This document shows, one piece after another, positions 17,373 to 25,876 of a DNA stretch of 64,000 nt. The DNA is from Candidatus Bathyarchaeota archaeon (GTDB taxonomy: Archaea; Thermoproteota; Bathyarchaeia; Bathyarchaeales; SOJC01). The notes beneath the pieces are model-generated. The model made no database searches. It was not told the origin of the DNA and worked only from the letters and a program-made list of their open reading frames with translations. How positions within the stretch are numbered: position 1 is the stretch's first letter; the number at the start of each line of letters is the position of its first letter. The stretch is from assembly GCA_023131225.1 (NCBI GenBank), contig JAGLZW010000019.1, forward strand, positions 1-64,000. The letters are read 5' to 3'. The translations under genes were made by a program, and so were the position numbers.

Positions 17373-18392
17373 ATGACATTTATGCGCACTTGGAAAGCTG
17401 CTAAGAATGCTCTTGAATGTGTCTTTGAAGCTGCTGTCGGGGAAAGAGCCGTCATAGTTTGTGATGATGAAAAAGCAGAAGTGGGAGAGGCTTTCTCTCA
17501 AGGGGCATTAGCTTTAGGACTTTGGGGAAGACTTGTTACTCTAGAAACAACAAAAGGGTTCAGAAAAGAGGTCCCCAAACATCTTCTCGAAGTTCTAAGT
17601 GCAAAGCCTGACATATACATTAACCTGCTACGAGGGATTAGAGAAGAGACGCCGTTCAGAATCAAGCTCATTCATTTAGAGACTAGGGACAAAAGATCTC
17701 GTCTGGGACACTGCCCAGGAGTAACCTTAGATATGCTTAGTGAAGGGGCCTTAGCGTTGACTGTGGAAGAACATGAAAAGATGCAGGATTTTGCGCAAAG
17801 GCTAATGTTAAAATTAGATCAAACAACTAAGGTTGAAGTAACATCTCCTTCAGGCACTGAGCTCACATTTAGCACCGAGGGAAGACCATTCTTCACCGAC
17901 ACCGCCATTGATTGGAAGAAGATGAAATGGATGAACCTGCCTACGGGAGAGGTCATAGTAGCACCTGTTGAAAACTCGCTGGAAGGCACACTTGTATGTG
18001 ACATAGCTATCGGCGGAGTTGGACCCTTGAAAAGCCCTGTTGAGTTTATAGTGAAAAAAGGCATAGCGAAGGATACTAGTTCACAAGACAAGGAGACATT
18101 GCAGCAAGTTAACAATACCATGGAGACGGATGCTTGGGCAAAAGTTGTAGGTGAGTTTGCTTTCGGAATAAATCCCAAGGCGAGGTTCGTTGAGGAATTT
18201 CTGGAAGCAGAGAAAATTCTTGGGACAATCCACATTGCCTTTGGACACAACACTGACATGCCTGGCGGAAAGAATCCATCCAGCAATCACATGGATTTAC
18301 TGGTCTCTGAGCCAACGGTAAAAGTAACCAAGAGAAACAGGGAGATAATAGAAGTTCTGAAAGATGGAGAGTTTAAAATTCAGTGGAAATGA
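17373..18392 (+). CDS. Aminopeptidase T-like (M29/COG2309) metallopeptidase
   Basis: 339 aa. The C-terminal half matches the leucyl aminopeptidase (aminopeptidase T) group: GEFAFGINPKARFVEEFLEAEKILGTIHIAFGHN, then GGKNPSSNHMDLLV. These Glu, His and Asp residues are where this superfamily binds two metal ions. Related proteins include the NicX-type dihydroxypyridine dioxygenases, so the substrate could be other than a peptide. The N-terminal half shows an alpha/beta domain (ERAVIVCDDEKAEVGEAF). It is flanked by the polymerase remnant and threonine dehydratase, all on the plus strand but with gaps, so no operon is implied. Cytoplasmic; no signal peptide. Confidence 0.75.
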   Translation: MTFMRTWKAAKNALECVFEAAVGERAVIVCDDEKAEVGEAFSQGALALGLWGRLVTLETTKGFRKEVPKHLLEVLSAKPDIYINLLRGIREETPFRIKLIHLETRDKRSRLGHCPGVTLDMLSEGALALTVEEHEKMQDFAQRLMLKLDQTTKVEVTSPSGTELTFSTEGRPFFTDTAIDWKKMKWMNLPTGEVIVAPVENSLEGTLVCDIAIGGVGPLKSPVEFIVKKGIAKDTSSQDKETLQQVNNTMETDAWAKVVGEFAFGINPKARFVEEFLEAEKILGTIHIAFGHNTDMPGGKNPSSNHMDLLVSEPTVKVTKRNREIIEVLKDGEFKIQWK

Positions 18393-18642
18393 ACACATAC
18401 ATATGCGTAGACATCATTGGACTTTAATCTCCCAACCTATCAACCTCATTTCATCCACATTCACTTCATGTTTGCGATGTACATCGTATGCACCACTGGC
18501 AAGAGGTCAAATCCTATGCACTCGTTACAAATTAACTCATGAACGGTCCTACTCATGATTTCCAAATACTTTTCTAGTTAGAGACAGAGACGTACTCGAA
18601 ACAGTTTTCTATGGAAGGCTCCACTTTAGTTTCGGTTACAGC

Positions 18643-19641
18643 ATGATAAATCTCAGAGATGTAAAAGATGCAAGAGAAACAATAAGAAATCTAGTTAAGA
18701 GAACACCTCTAGTGCGTTCTCAATCTTTAAGCGATTTCTGTGAGGGGCAGGTGTACCTGAAACTTGAAAATCTGCAAATAACTAACTCCTTCAAGATAAG
18801 AGGCGCTCTTAACAAGATGCTGCATCTGAATATCGAAAAAATGAAACAAGGAATTGTCACCGCCTCTGCAGGAAACCACGCCTTAGCAGTTGCCATCGCC
18901 GCAGAAAGGTTAAACATTCCCGTCAAAATAATAGTTCCAGAGAATACGTCTAAGGTGAAAATCGGTAAAATCAGGAAACATAATGTAGAACCAATTCTGT
19001 ACGGAGAAATTTACGACGAAGCAGAACAGAAAGCGATAGAGCTAGCAAGGAAAGACGGGTTAATCTATATCTCTCCCTACAACGACCGATTTGTCATCGC
19101 AGGGCAGGGAACAATTGGACTAGAAATTCTTGAAGATTTACCAGATGTCGATACTATAATAGTGCCTGTTGGAGGCGGAGGTTTAATTTCGGGAATAAGC
19201 CTCGTCATAAAAACCGTTAAACCGACCGTGAAAATTTTGGGAGTGCAATCAGAGGCTTCGCCAGCCATGTACGAATCATTGAAAGCCGGCAAAATTGTCG
19301 ATGTAGAAATGAAGGAATCTATCGCAGATGGCTTGTTTGGGGGTATCGAAAAGGGATCTCTCACGTTCGAGATTGTCAAAAACTATGTTGATGAGCTCTT
19401 GTTGTGTAAAGAGGAAACAATAAAAAAAGCAATCTGTTTGCTTTGGGCTAGGGAAAAACAGGTTTCAGAAGGTGCAGGAGCCGCAGCTATTGCCCCAATA
19501 ATAGAAAATAAACGCATGTTCACAGCAAAAACGGTCGTTGCTGTGATAAGTGGAGGAAACATCGAAGAAAAGCTCTTCCGTAACCTAGTAGCTTCAGAAA
19601 CGAACAATTGTACGCGCAAAAACATGCGACCTGAGAATTGA
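18643..19641 (+). CDS. Threonine dehydratase (threonine ammonia-lyase)
   Basis: 332 aa, fold type II PLP enzyme. The PLP lysine lies in NSFKIRGALNK (Lys 51). ASAGNHALAVA is the substrate-binding loop and VGGGGLISG the phosphate-binding glycine loop. The EGAGAAAIAP and ISGGNIEEK segments near the end are typical of threonine/serine dehydratases. It deaminates threonine to 2-oxobutanoate, the first step from threonine towards isoleucine or a catabolic route. It lacks the C-terminal ACT regulatory domain of biosynthetic IlvA, so it resembles the short TdcB-like form. Serine racemase/dehydratase activity is the main alternative. Confidence 0.88.
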   Translation: MINLRDVKDARETIRNLVKRTPLVRSQSLSDFCEGQVYLKLENLQITNSFKIRGALNKMLHLNIEKMKQGIVTASAGNHALAVAIAAERLNIPVKIIVPENTSKVKIGKIRKHNVEPILYGEIYDEAEQKAIELARKDGLIYISPYNDRFVIAGQGTIGLEILEDLPDVDTIIVPVGGGGLISGISLVIKTVKPTVKILGVQSEASPAMYESLKAGKIVDVEMKESIADGLFGGIEKGSLTFEIVKNYVDELLLCKEETIKKAICLLWAREKQVSEGAGAAAIAPIIENKRMFTAKTVVAVISGGNIEEKLFRNLVASETNNCTRKNMRPEN

Positions 19642-19784
19642 ATTGACGATTTGCATCTCTTGTTACAACTCATCTAGAAAAAGGTAGACTGCGGAGGAAG
19701 TCTCCACGCTTTAGTGGGGTTTATGTCTCTCTATGTTAATTTTCTAACTCTTTACTCTGTTTTGCAAAGAATATCGCGAGTTGG

Positions 19785-19994
19785 TTATTCACTCTGTTTT
19801 TCTTCTTCCATTTCCAGCGTTAATGAACCTTTGTAACCACATTTCTCGCATACATATCGCTCCGGCAGAAGCCAAAGATCGAATTTACTTGACAGATGTA
19901 TGTATGGGTTGCCGCATTTTGGGCAATATTTTTTGGTTGGGTTTCTGCGTTTCAGACTGCTAAGTATTTCGCGCAAAGTTCGTAGTTGTCCCAA
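19785..19994 (-). CDS. Small zinc-ribbon protein
   Basis: 69 aa with two CxxC knuckles (YCPKCGN and YVCEKCGY) separated by a hydrophobic IHLSSKFDLWLLPER stretch, which should fold as a zinc ribbon. The end is acidic (EMEEEKQSE). I recognise it only as an archaeal small zinc-ribbon type without a defined role. It begins 18 bp after the aIF1-like gene on the same strand, so the two are probably co-transcribed, which would suit a translation- or RNA-related role. That is inference from context. Confidence 0.7.
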   Translation of the reverse strand: MGQLRTLREILSSLKRRNPTKKYCPKCGNPYIHLSSKFDLWLLPERYVCEKCGYKGSLTLEMEEEKQSE

Positions 19995-20012
19995 GTTTTA
20001 TTCACCTTGGAC

Positions 20013-20321
20013 TTATTGAAGTTCTATGTTTTGCTCCGGAAAACCTAGCTGCATGAGAAATGTTTTAACTCTGTCTCTGTGGTCTCCTTGAAGAATTATT
20101 TGGTTGTTTTTGGCGGTTCCGCCGCATGCACAGAAATTTTTAAGCTTCTTTGCTAGTCGTCCAAGGTCTTGGGTTTTATCATCAATGCCCTCAATTATTG
20201 TTGCTGGTTTTCCCCATTTGCGGCTTTCTCGGCGTATTTTTATGCGCTGTTGTTCTTTGCTGATTTCGCCGCACACACATATGTCTTTGGGGAGTCCGCA
20301 TATTGGACAAATTTCTGCCAT
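20013..20321 (-). CDS. Translation initiation factor aIF1 (SUI1 family)
   Basis: 102 aa from the ATG at 20321 (a TTG at 20330 adds three residues). The C-terminal SUI1 fold is clear: GKPATIIEGIDDKTQDLGRLAKKLKNFCACGGTAKNNQIILQGDHRDRVKTFLMQLGF, with the conserved CGGT turn. aIF1 binds the small ribosomal subunit and monitors start-codon selection. The N-terminus has CPICGLPKDICVC, a small zinc-knuckle often seen in archaeal members. It is upstream of the zinc-ribbon gene in a likely two-gene operon. Confidence 0.92.
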   Translation of the reverse strand: MAEICPICGLPKDICVCGEISKEQQRIKIRRESRKWGKPATIIEGIDDKTQDLGRLAKKLKNFCACGGTAKNNQIILQGDHRDRVKTFLMQLGFPEQNIELQ

Positions 20322-20561
20322 GTTGCTCAACTAGCTAAAGAATGTTGGCGATATTTAAGATTTTCAATGCTAAAATATGAACTTGGTCAGTATGGAGTTT
20401 AGCGCGTTTAACTGTGTAGGTTATTCATTCGTTTGTCTGGATGCACGTGTGCAGGCGAATTGAGCAAGTGCATAAAGAAGAGCAACGTTCGTGCGTAAGG
20501 CAAGAATTTTGACCTGAACAGTTGCTTCAGGGTTCTAGAGCAGAAATGAAGAATGTGTGAA

Positions 20562-20571
20562 CTTAAATAAG
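20562..20571 (+). promoter_or_regulatory. Putative TATA box for the RPA-like gene
   Basis: CTTAAATAAG, a good archaeal TATA-like element, about 48 bases before the ATG at 20619 and thus about 25 bases before a likely short-leader start site. It disfavours the longer frame opening at 20589. Judged by eye. Confidence 0.4.
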
Positions 20572-20618
20572 CTTATGGCAAACTATCCATGTGTGTTAGG
20601 CATTGTTGTGAAAATAGA

Positions 20619-21473
20619 ATGGGTGTCGAAGAAATTATACAGCGCATCCTTTCGCATCGGCAGGGTTTGACTCGTGAAGAAGTAGTAATGGCTATAGAGA
20701 AGAAGAAGGATGTTAGCGGAGGATTGCTGACAGATGAAGCCTCTGCGCGGTTGGTGGCTACAGAATATGGAGTGAAAATTGAATTTAGAAAGCCCCGTCC
20801 AAGAATTTACATTCATCAGCTCGTTTCTGGTCTAACTGATGTAACTGTTTCTGGTCGTGTGTTGCTTGTTAGTACGCTACATGTATTTCCTCGACCAAAC
20901 GGAAATGGTCAGGTAGCCCGGCTTCTAATTGCGGACAAGACAGGCTCTATTGAGGTTGTTTTATGGAATGAAAAAGCAGAATCCACTAGGAAAATTAAAC
21001 TTAGACAGATAGTAAAAGTCTCGCATGGATATGTTAGGCGGTCTAGACGTGGCGAGATGGAATTACATGTCGGACAGCGAGGCAGCATTCAAGTTGCTCC
21101 TTCTGACGTAGAGGAAAGCGACTTCCCCTCTATCAATGATTTCGTCGAAAAGATTGCTAATATAACTGAAGTGCGCAGAAAAGTCAACGTAGAAGGAGTG
21201 ATTCAAAGCGTATATCCCGCGTCCACATTTCAGCGGCGAGATGAAACACAAGGTCGAGTAATGCAAATGGTACTAAAGGACAAAACTGGACAGATTCCTG
21301 TTGTGTTTTGGAATGAGAAGGTGGAAGATGTGGTTGACGCGAAGGAGGGAATGGCTGTTTTACTGATGAATGTGAAAGTGAGAAAGAACCGTCGAGATGG
21401 ACTGCTAGAGTTGCATGTAGATGATTTCGCTAATGCAGAAATTCTAGATAACCCAGAGAACTTCCGCATTTAA
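20619..21473 (+). CDS. RPA-like single-stranded DNA-binding protein with two OB folds
   Basis: 284 aa. After an N-terminal helical segment (GVEEIIQRILSHRQGLTREEVV) there are two OB-fold modules. The first is VSGRVLLVSTLHVFPR through ARLLIADKTGSIEVVLWNEKA, and the second is VNVEGVIQSVYPASTF through VMQMVLKDKTGQIPVVFWNEKVEDV. The repeated DKTG-I-VVxWNEK pattern is typical of archaeal replication factor A. It coats single-stranded DNA during replication and repair. No C-terminal zinc finger is present, unlike some euryarchaeal RPAs. Nearby replication genes (PCNA-PriL, PriS-GINS) are in separate transcription units. Confidence 0.88.
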   Translation: MGVEEIIQRILSHRQGLTREEVVMAIEKKKDVSGGLLTDEASARLVATEYGVKIEFRKPRPRIYIHQLVSGLTDVTVSGRVLLVSTLHVFPRPNGNGQVARLLIADKTGSIEVVLWNEKAESTRKIKLRQIVKVSHGYVRRSRRGEMELHVGQRGSIQVAPSDVEESDFPSINDFVEKIANITEVRRKVNVEGVIQSVYPASTFQRRDETQGRVMQMVLKDKTGQIPVVFWNEKVEDVVDAKEGMAVLLMNVKVRKNRRDGLLELHVDDFANAEILDNPENFRI

Positions 21474-21640
21474 TATTTGAAGGGATGGTAAGGTCAGCCT
21501 TTATTGAGGGAACTGCGGCTAGAAATCGTACACTTAGAAATCACTGCAAGAAGTTGAGCAGTAATTGTGGAAACATTCATTTCCGCTGCACAGTAGAGAC
21601 ATCTCCCGCATTTCCCCTTTTTTTCTGTAAAAACCAGCGT

Positions 21641-22435
21641 TTAAGGTCGTGTTAGCTCTGTGAGTACTCTCAAAATCTCTTGGGCGCTGACTCCTATTGT
21701 GGTTGAGACTTTGTTGATGTCTTCTTTTGTGAAGCCTTGTATTGTTTTTCTTGCTTTTTCTTTGGGGTAAGTTGAGAAAAGCAGATTTTTGATTTGGGGT
21801 AATGCAATGCCAGAGTACCAGAGCAGGGCGTAGATGTCGGCGATGTCTTTGATTCGTTTGTTTTCTTTGTCTCTGTGGGGTGCAGAGTTCAGTTTCATTG
21901 CTAGTAATACCTGTGGTTTTGGCAGCAATACTGTTTTTTCGAAAAGAGTGGCAATGGTGTACATTTTGTCTTGGAAAACTAGTGAGAGAAGTGGTTCATC
22001 TATTGGCACGAAGCCTAACAGGTTCTTTATTTTTGGATGTATATAATCTACAATGGGGTCTATGTATAGTTGGAAGATTTGATACATCGGGAGCTTAGCT
22101 GACTCTTCTGGGGTTAATTCTTTCCCTGTGTCAATGTCGAAATCTTTGAGAAGCCTGAAACTTACTGATCTGAAGCCCATGTTTTCAATGGTTTTTATTG
22201 CAGCCATGAATTGTGATTTTCTAAGCTGCTCTTCGTTCCATTGTTTGCCGATGTGGAAGCCGATGTCAATGTCTCGTGATCCGATGTATTTTCTTCCATT
22301 GGCTTTTTCAAAGTTTGTGTTTATGATGTGGTAGGTAGCCCATCCTCCCATAAGGCATGTCGAGTCTGCTAGTTGCTTGAAGATTTTTCCCAGCTGTTTT
22401 TCTGAGGTTTTAATTTCATTGGGTTCGTATAACAT
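21641..22435 (-). CDS. AbiEii-like nucleotidyltransferase (putative toxin)
   Basis: 264 aa. GGWATYHI followed by YIGSRDIDIGFHIG gives the nucleotidyltransferase signature (GG/GS then DxD) of the AbiEii/MNT-like superfamily. KIKDIADIYALLWY downstream matches the 'K..D..D...L' pattern of AbiEii proteins. Known AbiEii toxins transfer nucleotides to tRNA or other targets and halt growth; whether this one does so is unknown. It overlaps the upstream gene by 20 bp, so the pair is translationally coupled, as expected for a type IV-like AbiE toxin-antitoxin module. AbiE family membership is by motif, not full alignment. Confidence 0.65.
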   Translation of the reverse strand: MLYEPNEIKTSEKQLGKIFKQLADSTCLMGGWATYHIINTNFEKANGRKYIGSRDIDIGFHIGKQWNEEQLRKSQFMAAIKTIENMGFRSVSFRLLKDFDIDTGKELTPEESAKLPMYQIFQLYIDPIVDYIHPKIKNLLGFVPIDEPLLSLVFQDKMYTIATLFEKTVLLPKPQVLLAMKLNSAPHRDKENKRIKDIADIYALLWYSGIALPQIKNLLFSTYPKEKARKTIQGFTKEDINKVSTTIGVSAQEILRVLTELTRP

Positions 22436-23030
22436 GTTGCTCTACCTTGTCGAGTAGTTTTTCCGCGGCTTCCATACATACTCCGCCCTCTTCAAGTAGG
22501 TCAACGATTAGTTGTGGAATGCACACAATAGTTAAGCCTTGGCGTTTGAATGAACGGTAGAAGACGTGAGAGTTGGCAATGAGCAGTCTTATATTACCTT
22601 TTCCAACTAGGCCTTCTTTTGTTATTAGTTTGTGCCATTTTTCCTTGTCTTCTGCTTTGATGTATAGGTCGGTGCGTGAAGGAAAGAGGTAACGCTGAAC
22701 GAGGTTTTCTGCCTGATAGGTCGTAAGTGCATATGGCAGTTTTGCTTTTTTAATTAGACTAATTGGATCTCTATGCATGTAATCCTTTTTTTCGCGGTTA
22801 ATCCTGACTTGAAGCCAATATTTTAAAAGACCAGTATAGTTTACGACTTTTGTCCCTTTTACAAGTTCTAACGTTTCTAGTTTGCCAAGCAACTCGTGAG
22901 TCCAAGGGAATGAGCATTGCGCCTCTTTGGCTAACCTGTATTTGGTCAGTGAGCCCTTTGGCTCGGTTAAGAGGACCCTTATTATTCGTTCTCGAAGTAT
23001 TCCTCTGCGCTTCACATTTGTCACCTGCAT
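22416..23030 (-). CDS. AbiEi-like winged-helix antitoxin/repressor
   Basis: 204 aa. The N-terminus reads as a winged helix (RERIIRVLLTEPKGSLTKYRLAKEAQCSFPWTHELLGKLETLELVKG). Then comes a domain beginning with LPYALTTYQAENLVQRYLFPSRTDLYI, typical of AbiEi-type partners of nucleotidyltransferase toxins, in which 'ALTTYQAENLV' is a recurring phrase. Antitoxins of this group bind inverted repeats at their own promoter; two palindromic repeats sit 30-86 bp upstream. The start at 23030 has no clear ribosome-binding site, so it may be leaderless or start at the GTG two codons later. Confidence 0.65.
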   Translation of the reverse strand: MQVTNVKRRGILRERIIRVLLTEPKGSLTKYRLAKEAQCSFPWTHELLGKLETLELVKGTKVVNYTGLLKYWLQVRINREKKDYMHRDPISLIKKAKLPYALTTYQAENLVQRYLFPSRTDLYIKAEDKEKWHKLITKEGLVGKGNIRLLIANSHVFYRSFKRQGLTIVCIPQLIVDLLEEGGVCMEAAEKLLDKVEQHVIRTQ

Positions 23031-23059
23031 ACATCGGTAAGCTATATTAATTGGCAGAG

Positions 23060-23116
23060 TTGCCGATATATCGGTAACGTTGGAGCTTTAAATATCTTGC
23101 CGATATATCCGCTACG
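23060..23116 (-). promoter_or_regulatory. Probable operator: two repeats upstream of the AbiE-like operon
   Basis: Two related 20-bp elements, 23060-23079 (TTGCCGATATATCGGTAACG) and 23097-23116 (TTGCCGATATATCCGCTACG), repeat with a 37-bp period. The first contains a perfect 12-bp palindrome, CCGATATATCGG (23063-23074). A further half-site, ATCGGTAA, lies at 23033-23040 just before the start codon. Position and symmetry suit cooperative binding by the winged-helix antitoxin. Confidence 0.6.
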
Positions 23117-23392
23117 TAAGTCCGGTGTGCTGGACTTTTTAGGTCACTTTGGAGCTTTTAAAGTGCGCCAAGATGAGGTATCTCAGGTAATTTATACGCA
23201 CACGAAACTACGGAGAAAGCTGGTAGCCCAATCTTTCTCTGTTTTTGTGTTAATTTCCGCGACGTACATTATGCTCATTATCCATTTAGAACAACCGTTG
23301 CACGCGCTAAGCTATGTACACTCAGAAGCCTTGAGCCAAGTTCTTGCTGCAAAGCCAAGCCTCAATACTCTAGCGCCAAAGGCGAAAACTTA

Positions 23393-23419
23393 GAGGGGGG
23401 GGGGAGGGGAGGAGGGGGT
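23393..23419 (+). repeat. G-rich low-complexity tract
   Basis: A run of about 27 bases made almost wholly of G with single A interruptions (GGGGGGGGGGAGGGGAGGAG then GGGGT). It could form a G-quadruplex. The 23031-23625 interval otherwise holds the operator repeats, a tRNA-like fragment and the TrpB2 promoter; I see no gene in it. Confidence 0.75.
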
Positions 23420-23474
23420 CGGTGTTTCCTCGCAAGGAGCATACGCGCGAACAGAAACTGTTATACCATAGAAT

Positions 23475-23508
23475 TGGTGGGCCGGGAGAGGATCTGAACC
23501 CTCCCTAC
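23475..23508 (-). pseudogene. 3' fragment of a tRNA (T arm, acceptor strand, CCA)
   Basis: On the minus strand the sequence reads as a T loop (GGTTCAGATCC), then CCGGCCC plus ACCA. This is the same acceptor strand as tRNA-Ile, with an encoded CCA. The T stem has an extra base and a mismatch, and no D arm, anticodon arm or 5' acceptor (GGGCCGG) is found upstream. It looks like a decayed tRNA or an old attachment-site remnant beside the toxin-antitoxin operon. Confidence 0.5.
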
Positions 23509-23570
23509 AGCGAAGGGCGCACCTGTTGCTATCTCAAAGTGTATTTGTTGATATGTTTATCTAACACAAC

Positions 23571-23578
23571 ATTTATTT
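23571..23578 (+). promoter_or_regulatory. Putative TATA box for trpB2
   Basis: ATTTATTT about 48 bases before the ATG at 23626, the usual distance for a short-leader archaeal transcript. Judged by eye. Confidence 0.3.
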
Positions 23579-23625
23579 CAAGAAGCTACGCACAATATAC
23601 CTCTCTCTTGAATTGGTGAGTGAAT

Positions 23626-24927
23626 ATGGAAACAAATCAGATTTCTCTTCCTGTCGACGAATTACCTAAAAAATGGTATAATATTGCGCCCGATTTGCCG
23701 GAGCCTTTGCCTCCTCCTAAAGAACCTGAAAGTGGGCCTTCTCGGATGGAATTTTTAGGGAGGACGATGGTTCATGAATGTTTAGGACAAGAGGCTTCTA
23801 CTGACCGTTGGATTCCCATCCCTGAGGAAATTAGGGAGCTCTACATTCAAGCTGGCAGACCTAGACCTTTGAATAGAGCAAGAAGACTTGAAAGACATCT
23901 TGGACTGAAAAAGGTAAAGTTGTATTACAAGCGTGAAGACTTGTCACCAACTGGGTCTCACAAGGTGAATACTGCATTAGCTCAAGCGTATTTTGCGGCG
24001 AAGGAAGGCAAGACAGCGCTGGTGACAGAGACTGGCGCGGGGCAGTGGGGTAGCGCGTTGTCCTACGCAGCAAGGTTAATGGGGTTAGATTGCATGGTTT
24101 TTTGGGTCAGAGCTGTCTATAATTGGAAGACTGATCGTATGACGTTCATGAAACTTTTTGGCGCGACAGTTCATGCTTCGCCAAGTAAAGAGACGAAAAT
24201 AGGCAGAGAGTTATTGGCTAAGGATTCGAATCATCCGGGTTCGTTAGGAATCGCAGTTTCTGAAGGGCTAGAATATGCCAGTTCGCATGAAGATTCAGTT
24301 TATTGTTTAGGTTCAGTGCTAAATCATGTTCTCATACAGCAGTCAGTAATTGGCTTGGAAACCATCGAGCAGTTCAAACTAGTAGATGATGAACCAGATT
24401 TAATTGTGGGTTGTCTAGGTGGAGGCTCGAATTTCGGAGGGATTGCATTGCCTTTTGCAGGTGAAGTTTTGCAAGGTAAGCGTGAGTGCGAGTTTTTGGC
24501 AGCCCAGTCTAATGCTGCCCCCAATCTTGTGAAAGGTGAGTATAGGTATGATTTCGGGGATGTCGCTGAGCATACTCCATTGCTAAAAATGTTCACATTA
24601 GGTCACCGTACTGAGATGGTGCCGATCAGAGCGGACGGGTTACGATATCATGCTGCTGCACCATTAGTAAGCGCGTTGCGAAACCGTAACATGGTGAAAG
24701 CGGTGGCATATCCAACGGATGAGAGAGTGACTTTTGAAGCGGCGAGGATATTTTTACAGAGTGAGGGATGGTTGATTGCGCCAGAATCGGCGTATGCAGT
24801 AAGAGCCAGCATAGATGAGGCTTTGAAGGCTGAAAAAGCAGGTGAAGAAAAAATTATTTGCATGAATATTAGTGGACATGGGTTTTTGGATATAGAAGCG
24901 TATAGGGACAAGCTGAGTATTAGCTGA
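23626..24927 (+). CDS. trpB2: Tryptophan synthase beta chain, TrpB2 type
   Basis: 433 aa from METNQIS (an in-frame ATA-AT context gives an optional start six bases earlier). The PLP lysine is in GSHKVNTALAQAYFA. ETGAGQWGSALSYAA replaces the GAGQHG loop of TrpB1, GCLGGGSNFGGIALPF is the glycine loop and ISGHGFLD ends the protein. The extended N-terminus with LPDLPEPLPPP-like prolines and RP(R/T)PL marks the TrpB2 subgroup. TrpB2 condenses serine with indole, usually without the alpha subunit. No other trp genes are adjacent, consistent with stand-alone TrpB2, which may salvage indole. Confidence 0.93.
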   Translation: METNQISLPVDELPKKWYNIAPDLPEPLPPPKEPESGPSRMEFLGRTMVHECLGQEASTDRWIPIPEEIRELYIQAGRPRPLNRARRLERHLGLKKVKLYYKREDLSPTGSHKVNTALAQAYFAAKEGKTALVTETGAGQWGSALSYAARLMGLDCMVFWVRAVYNWKTDRMTFMKLFGATVHASPSKETKIGRELLAKDSNHPGSLGIAVSEGLEYASSHEDSVYCLGSVLNHVLIQQSVIGLETIEQFKLVDDEPDLIVGCLGGGSNFGGIALPFAGEVLQGKRECEFLAAQSNAAPNLVKGEYRYDFGDVAEHTPLLKMFTLGHRTEMVPIRADGLRYHAAAPLVSALRNRNMVKAVAYPTDERVTFEAARIFLQSEGWLIAPESAYAVRASIDEALKAEKAGEEKIICMNISGHGFLDIEAYRDKLSIS

Positions 24928-25061
24928 GTAGGCTAGCTTATTGGTTCGCCTAGACTAGATCCTATGCAATATGCTCTAATAGAGCCTCAAACAGAGTGCT
25001 GATGACTGGCGTGTATGATTGTTTTAGCACATCAAAACGAAAGAATCTCTTGAGCGGTATG

Positions 25062-25070
25062 CTTTTATTT
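25062..25070 (+). promoter_or_regulatory. Putative TATA box for pcn-priL
   Basis: CTTTTATTT about 50 bases upstream of the TTG start of PCNA. Judged by eye. Confidence 0.3.
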
Positions 25071-25116
25071 GGCTGACTTACACATACCTAACCACTACAA
25101 AGGAGACTAATCAGCA

Positions 25117-25872
25117 TTGTTTAAGGTTAAAATGACCAATGCAAAGCTCCTACGAGACATGTTCCAAGCCATAGCTATCCTCGTAGACGAGGCCACTTTC
25201 AACCTAAACCCCGAAGACATCCAACTCCGCGCTATGGACCCCAGCCGCGTTGCCATGATAGACTTCCAATGGCCCAAAACCATCTTCGACGAATACGAAT
25301 GCGACCAACCCCAAAAAATGTGCATAAACATAACCGAACTCCTCAAGCTACTCCGAAGAACAGGCAAAGACGAGACCGTAGAACTATCCCTAAACCCTGA
25401 AACTGCTCGTCTCCAAATCGCAATTACAGGCAGATACACGCGCACCTTCAACATGCCCACATTAGAACCTCAAGAAGAAGAAGTTCCAACCCCAAAAATA
25501 ACCTTCAAAGTCGAAGCCAAAATAACCACAGATGGACTACGCCAAGCAATCGAAGACGCCCAACTAGTAAGTGACCACGTACGCATTGAAGCCGACACTG
25601 AAAAATTAACCCTCCAAGCCACGGGAGACCTCATGGGCGCCACTATAGAACTCAAGAAAGGAAGCGATGCACTCCTAGACCTCCAAACCCAAGAACCAGC
25701 CAAAGCCACCTTCAGCCTCAGCTACCTCGCCGAAATCATCAAAGCAGCCTCAGCCACCAGCGAAATTGCAACCCTCCAATTCGCAAACGACATGCCCATA
25801 CGCATCGACTTCCAACAACCAAAAGAGGGAAAACTCACCTTCTACCTAGCCCCACGCATAGAAGTAGAATAA
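25117..25872 (+). CDS. pcn: DNA sliding clamp PCNA
   Basis: 251 aa from a TTG with GGAG upstream. The two-fold clamp pattern is clear: FKVKMTNAKLLRDMFQAIAILVDEATF, then LRAMDPSRVAMIDFQWPK (the 'MD.S.V.M' region). The interdomain connector (NMPTLEPQEEEVPTP) follows, then the second lobe, ending FYLAPRIEVE. Trimers encircle DNA and tether polymerase, ligase and FEN1 through PIP boxes. The gene is four bases upstream of priL, an operon that couples clamp and primase. Its codon use is visibly C-rich at third positions compared with the flanking genes, a trait shared with priL. Confidence 0.97.
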   Translation: MFKVKMTNAKLLRDMFQAIAILVDEATFNLNPEDIQLRAMDPSRVAMIDFQWPKTIFDEYECDQPQKMCINITELLKLLRRTGKDETVELSLNPETARLQIAITGRYTRTFNMPTLEPQEEEVPTPKITFKVEAKITTDGLRQAIEDAQLVSDHVRIEADTEKLTLQATGDLMGATIELKKGSDALLDLQTQEPAKATFSLSYLAEIIKAASATSEIATLQFANDMPIRIDFQQPKEGKLTFYLAPRIEVE

Positions 25873-25876
25873 CCGC

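Noticed and set aside
18475-18486. 12-bp palindrome CGATGTACATCG upstream of threonine dehydratase
   Set aside because: It occurs once, with no second copy and no regulator gene near it; possibly chance.
19690-19725. Hairpin CCACGCTTTAGTGG before a T-rich stretch
   Set aside because: It could be a terminator or an IS200/IS605-like end, but the stem is only four base pairs and there is no transposase nearby.
23097-23393. 98-codon plus-strand frame after the AbiE operator
   Set aside because: It starts inside the operator repeat, resembles nothing known and has no ribosome-binding site; it was left as intergenic.
23475-23508. Functional tRNA or trans-spliced tRNA half
   Set aside because: The T arm has an extra base and a mismatch and no 5' half with GGGCCGG is found near it, so it was kept only as a remnant.
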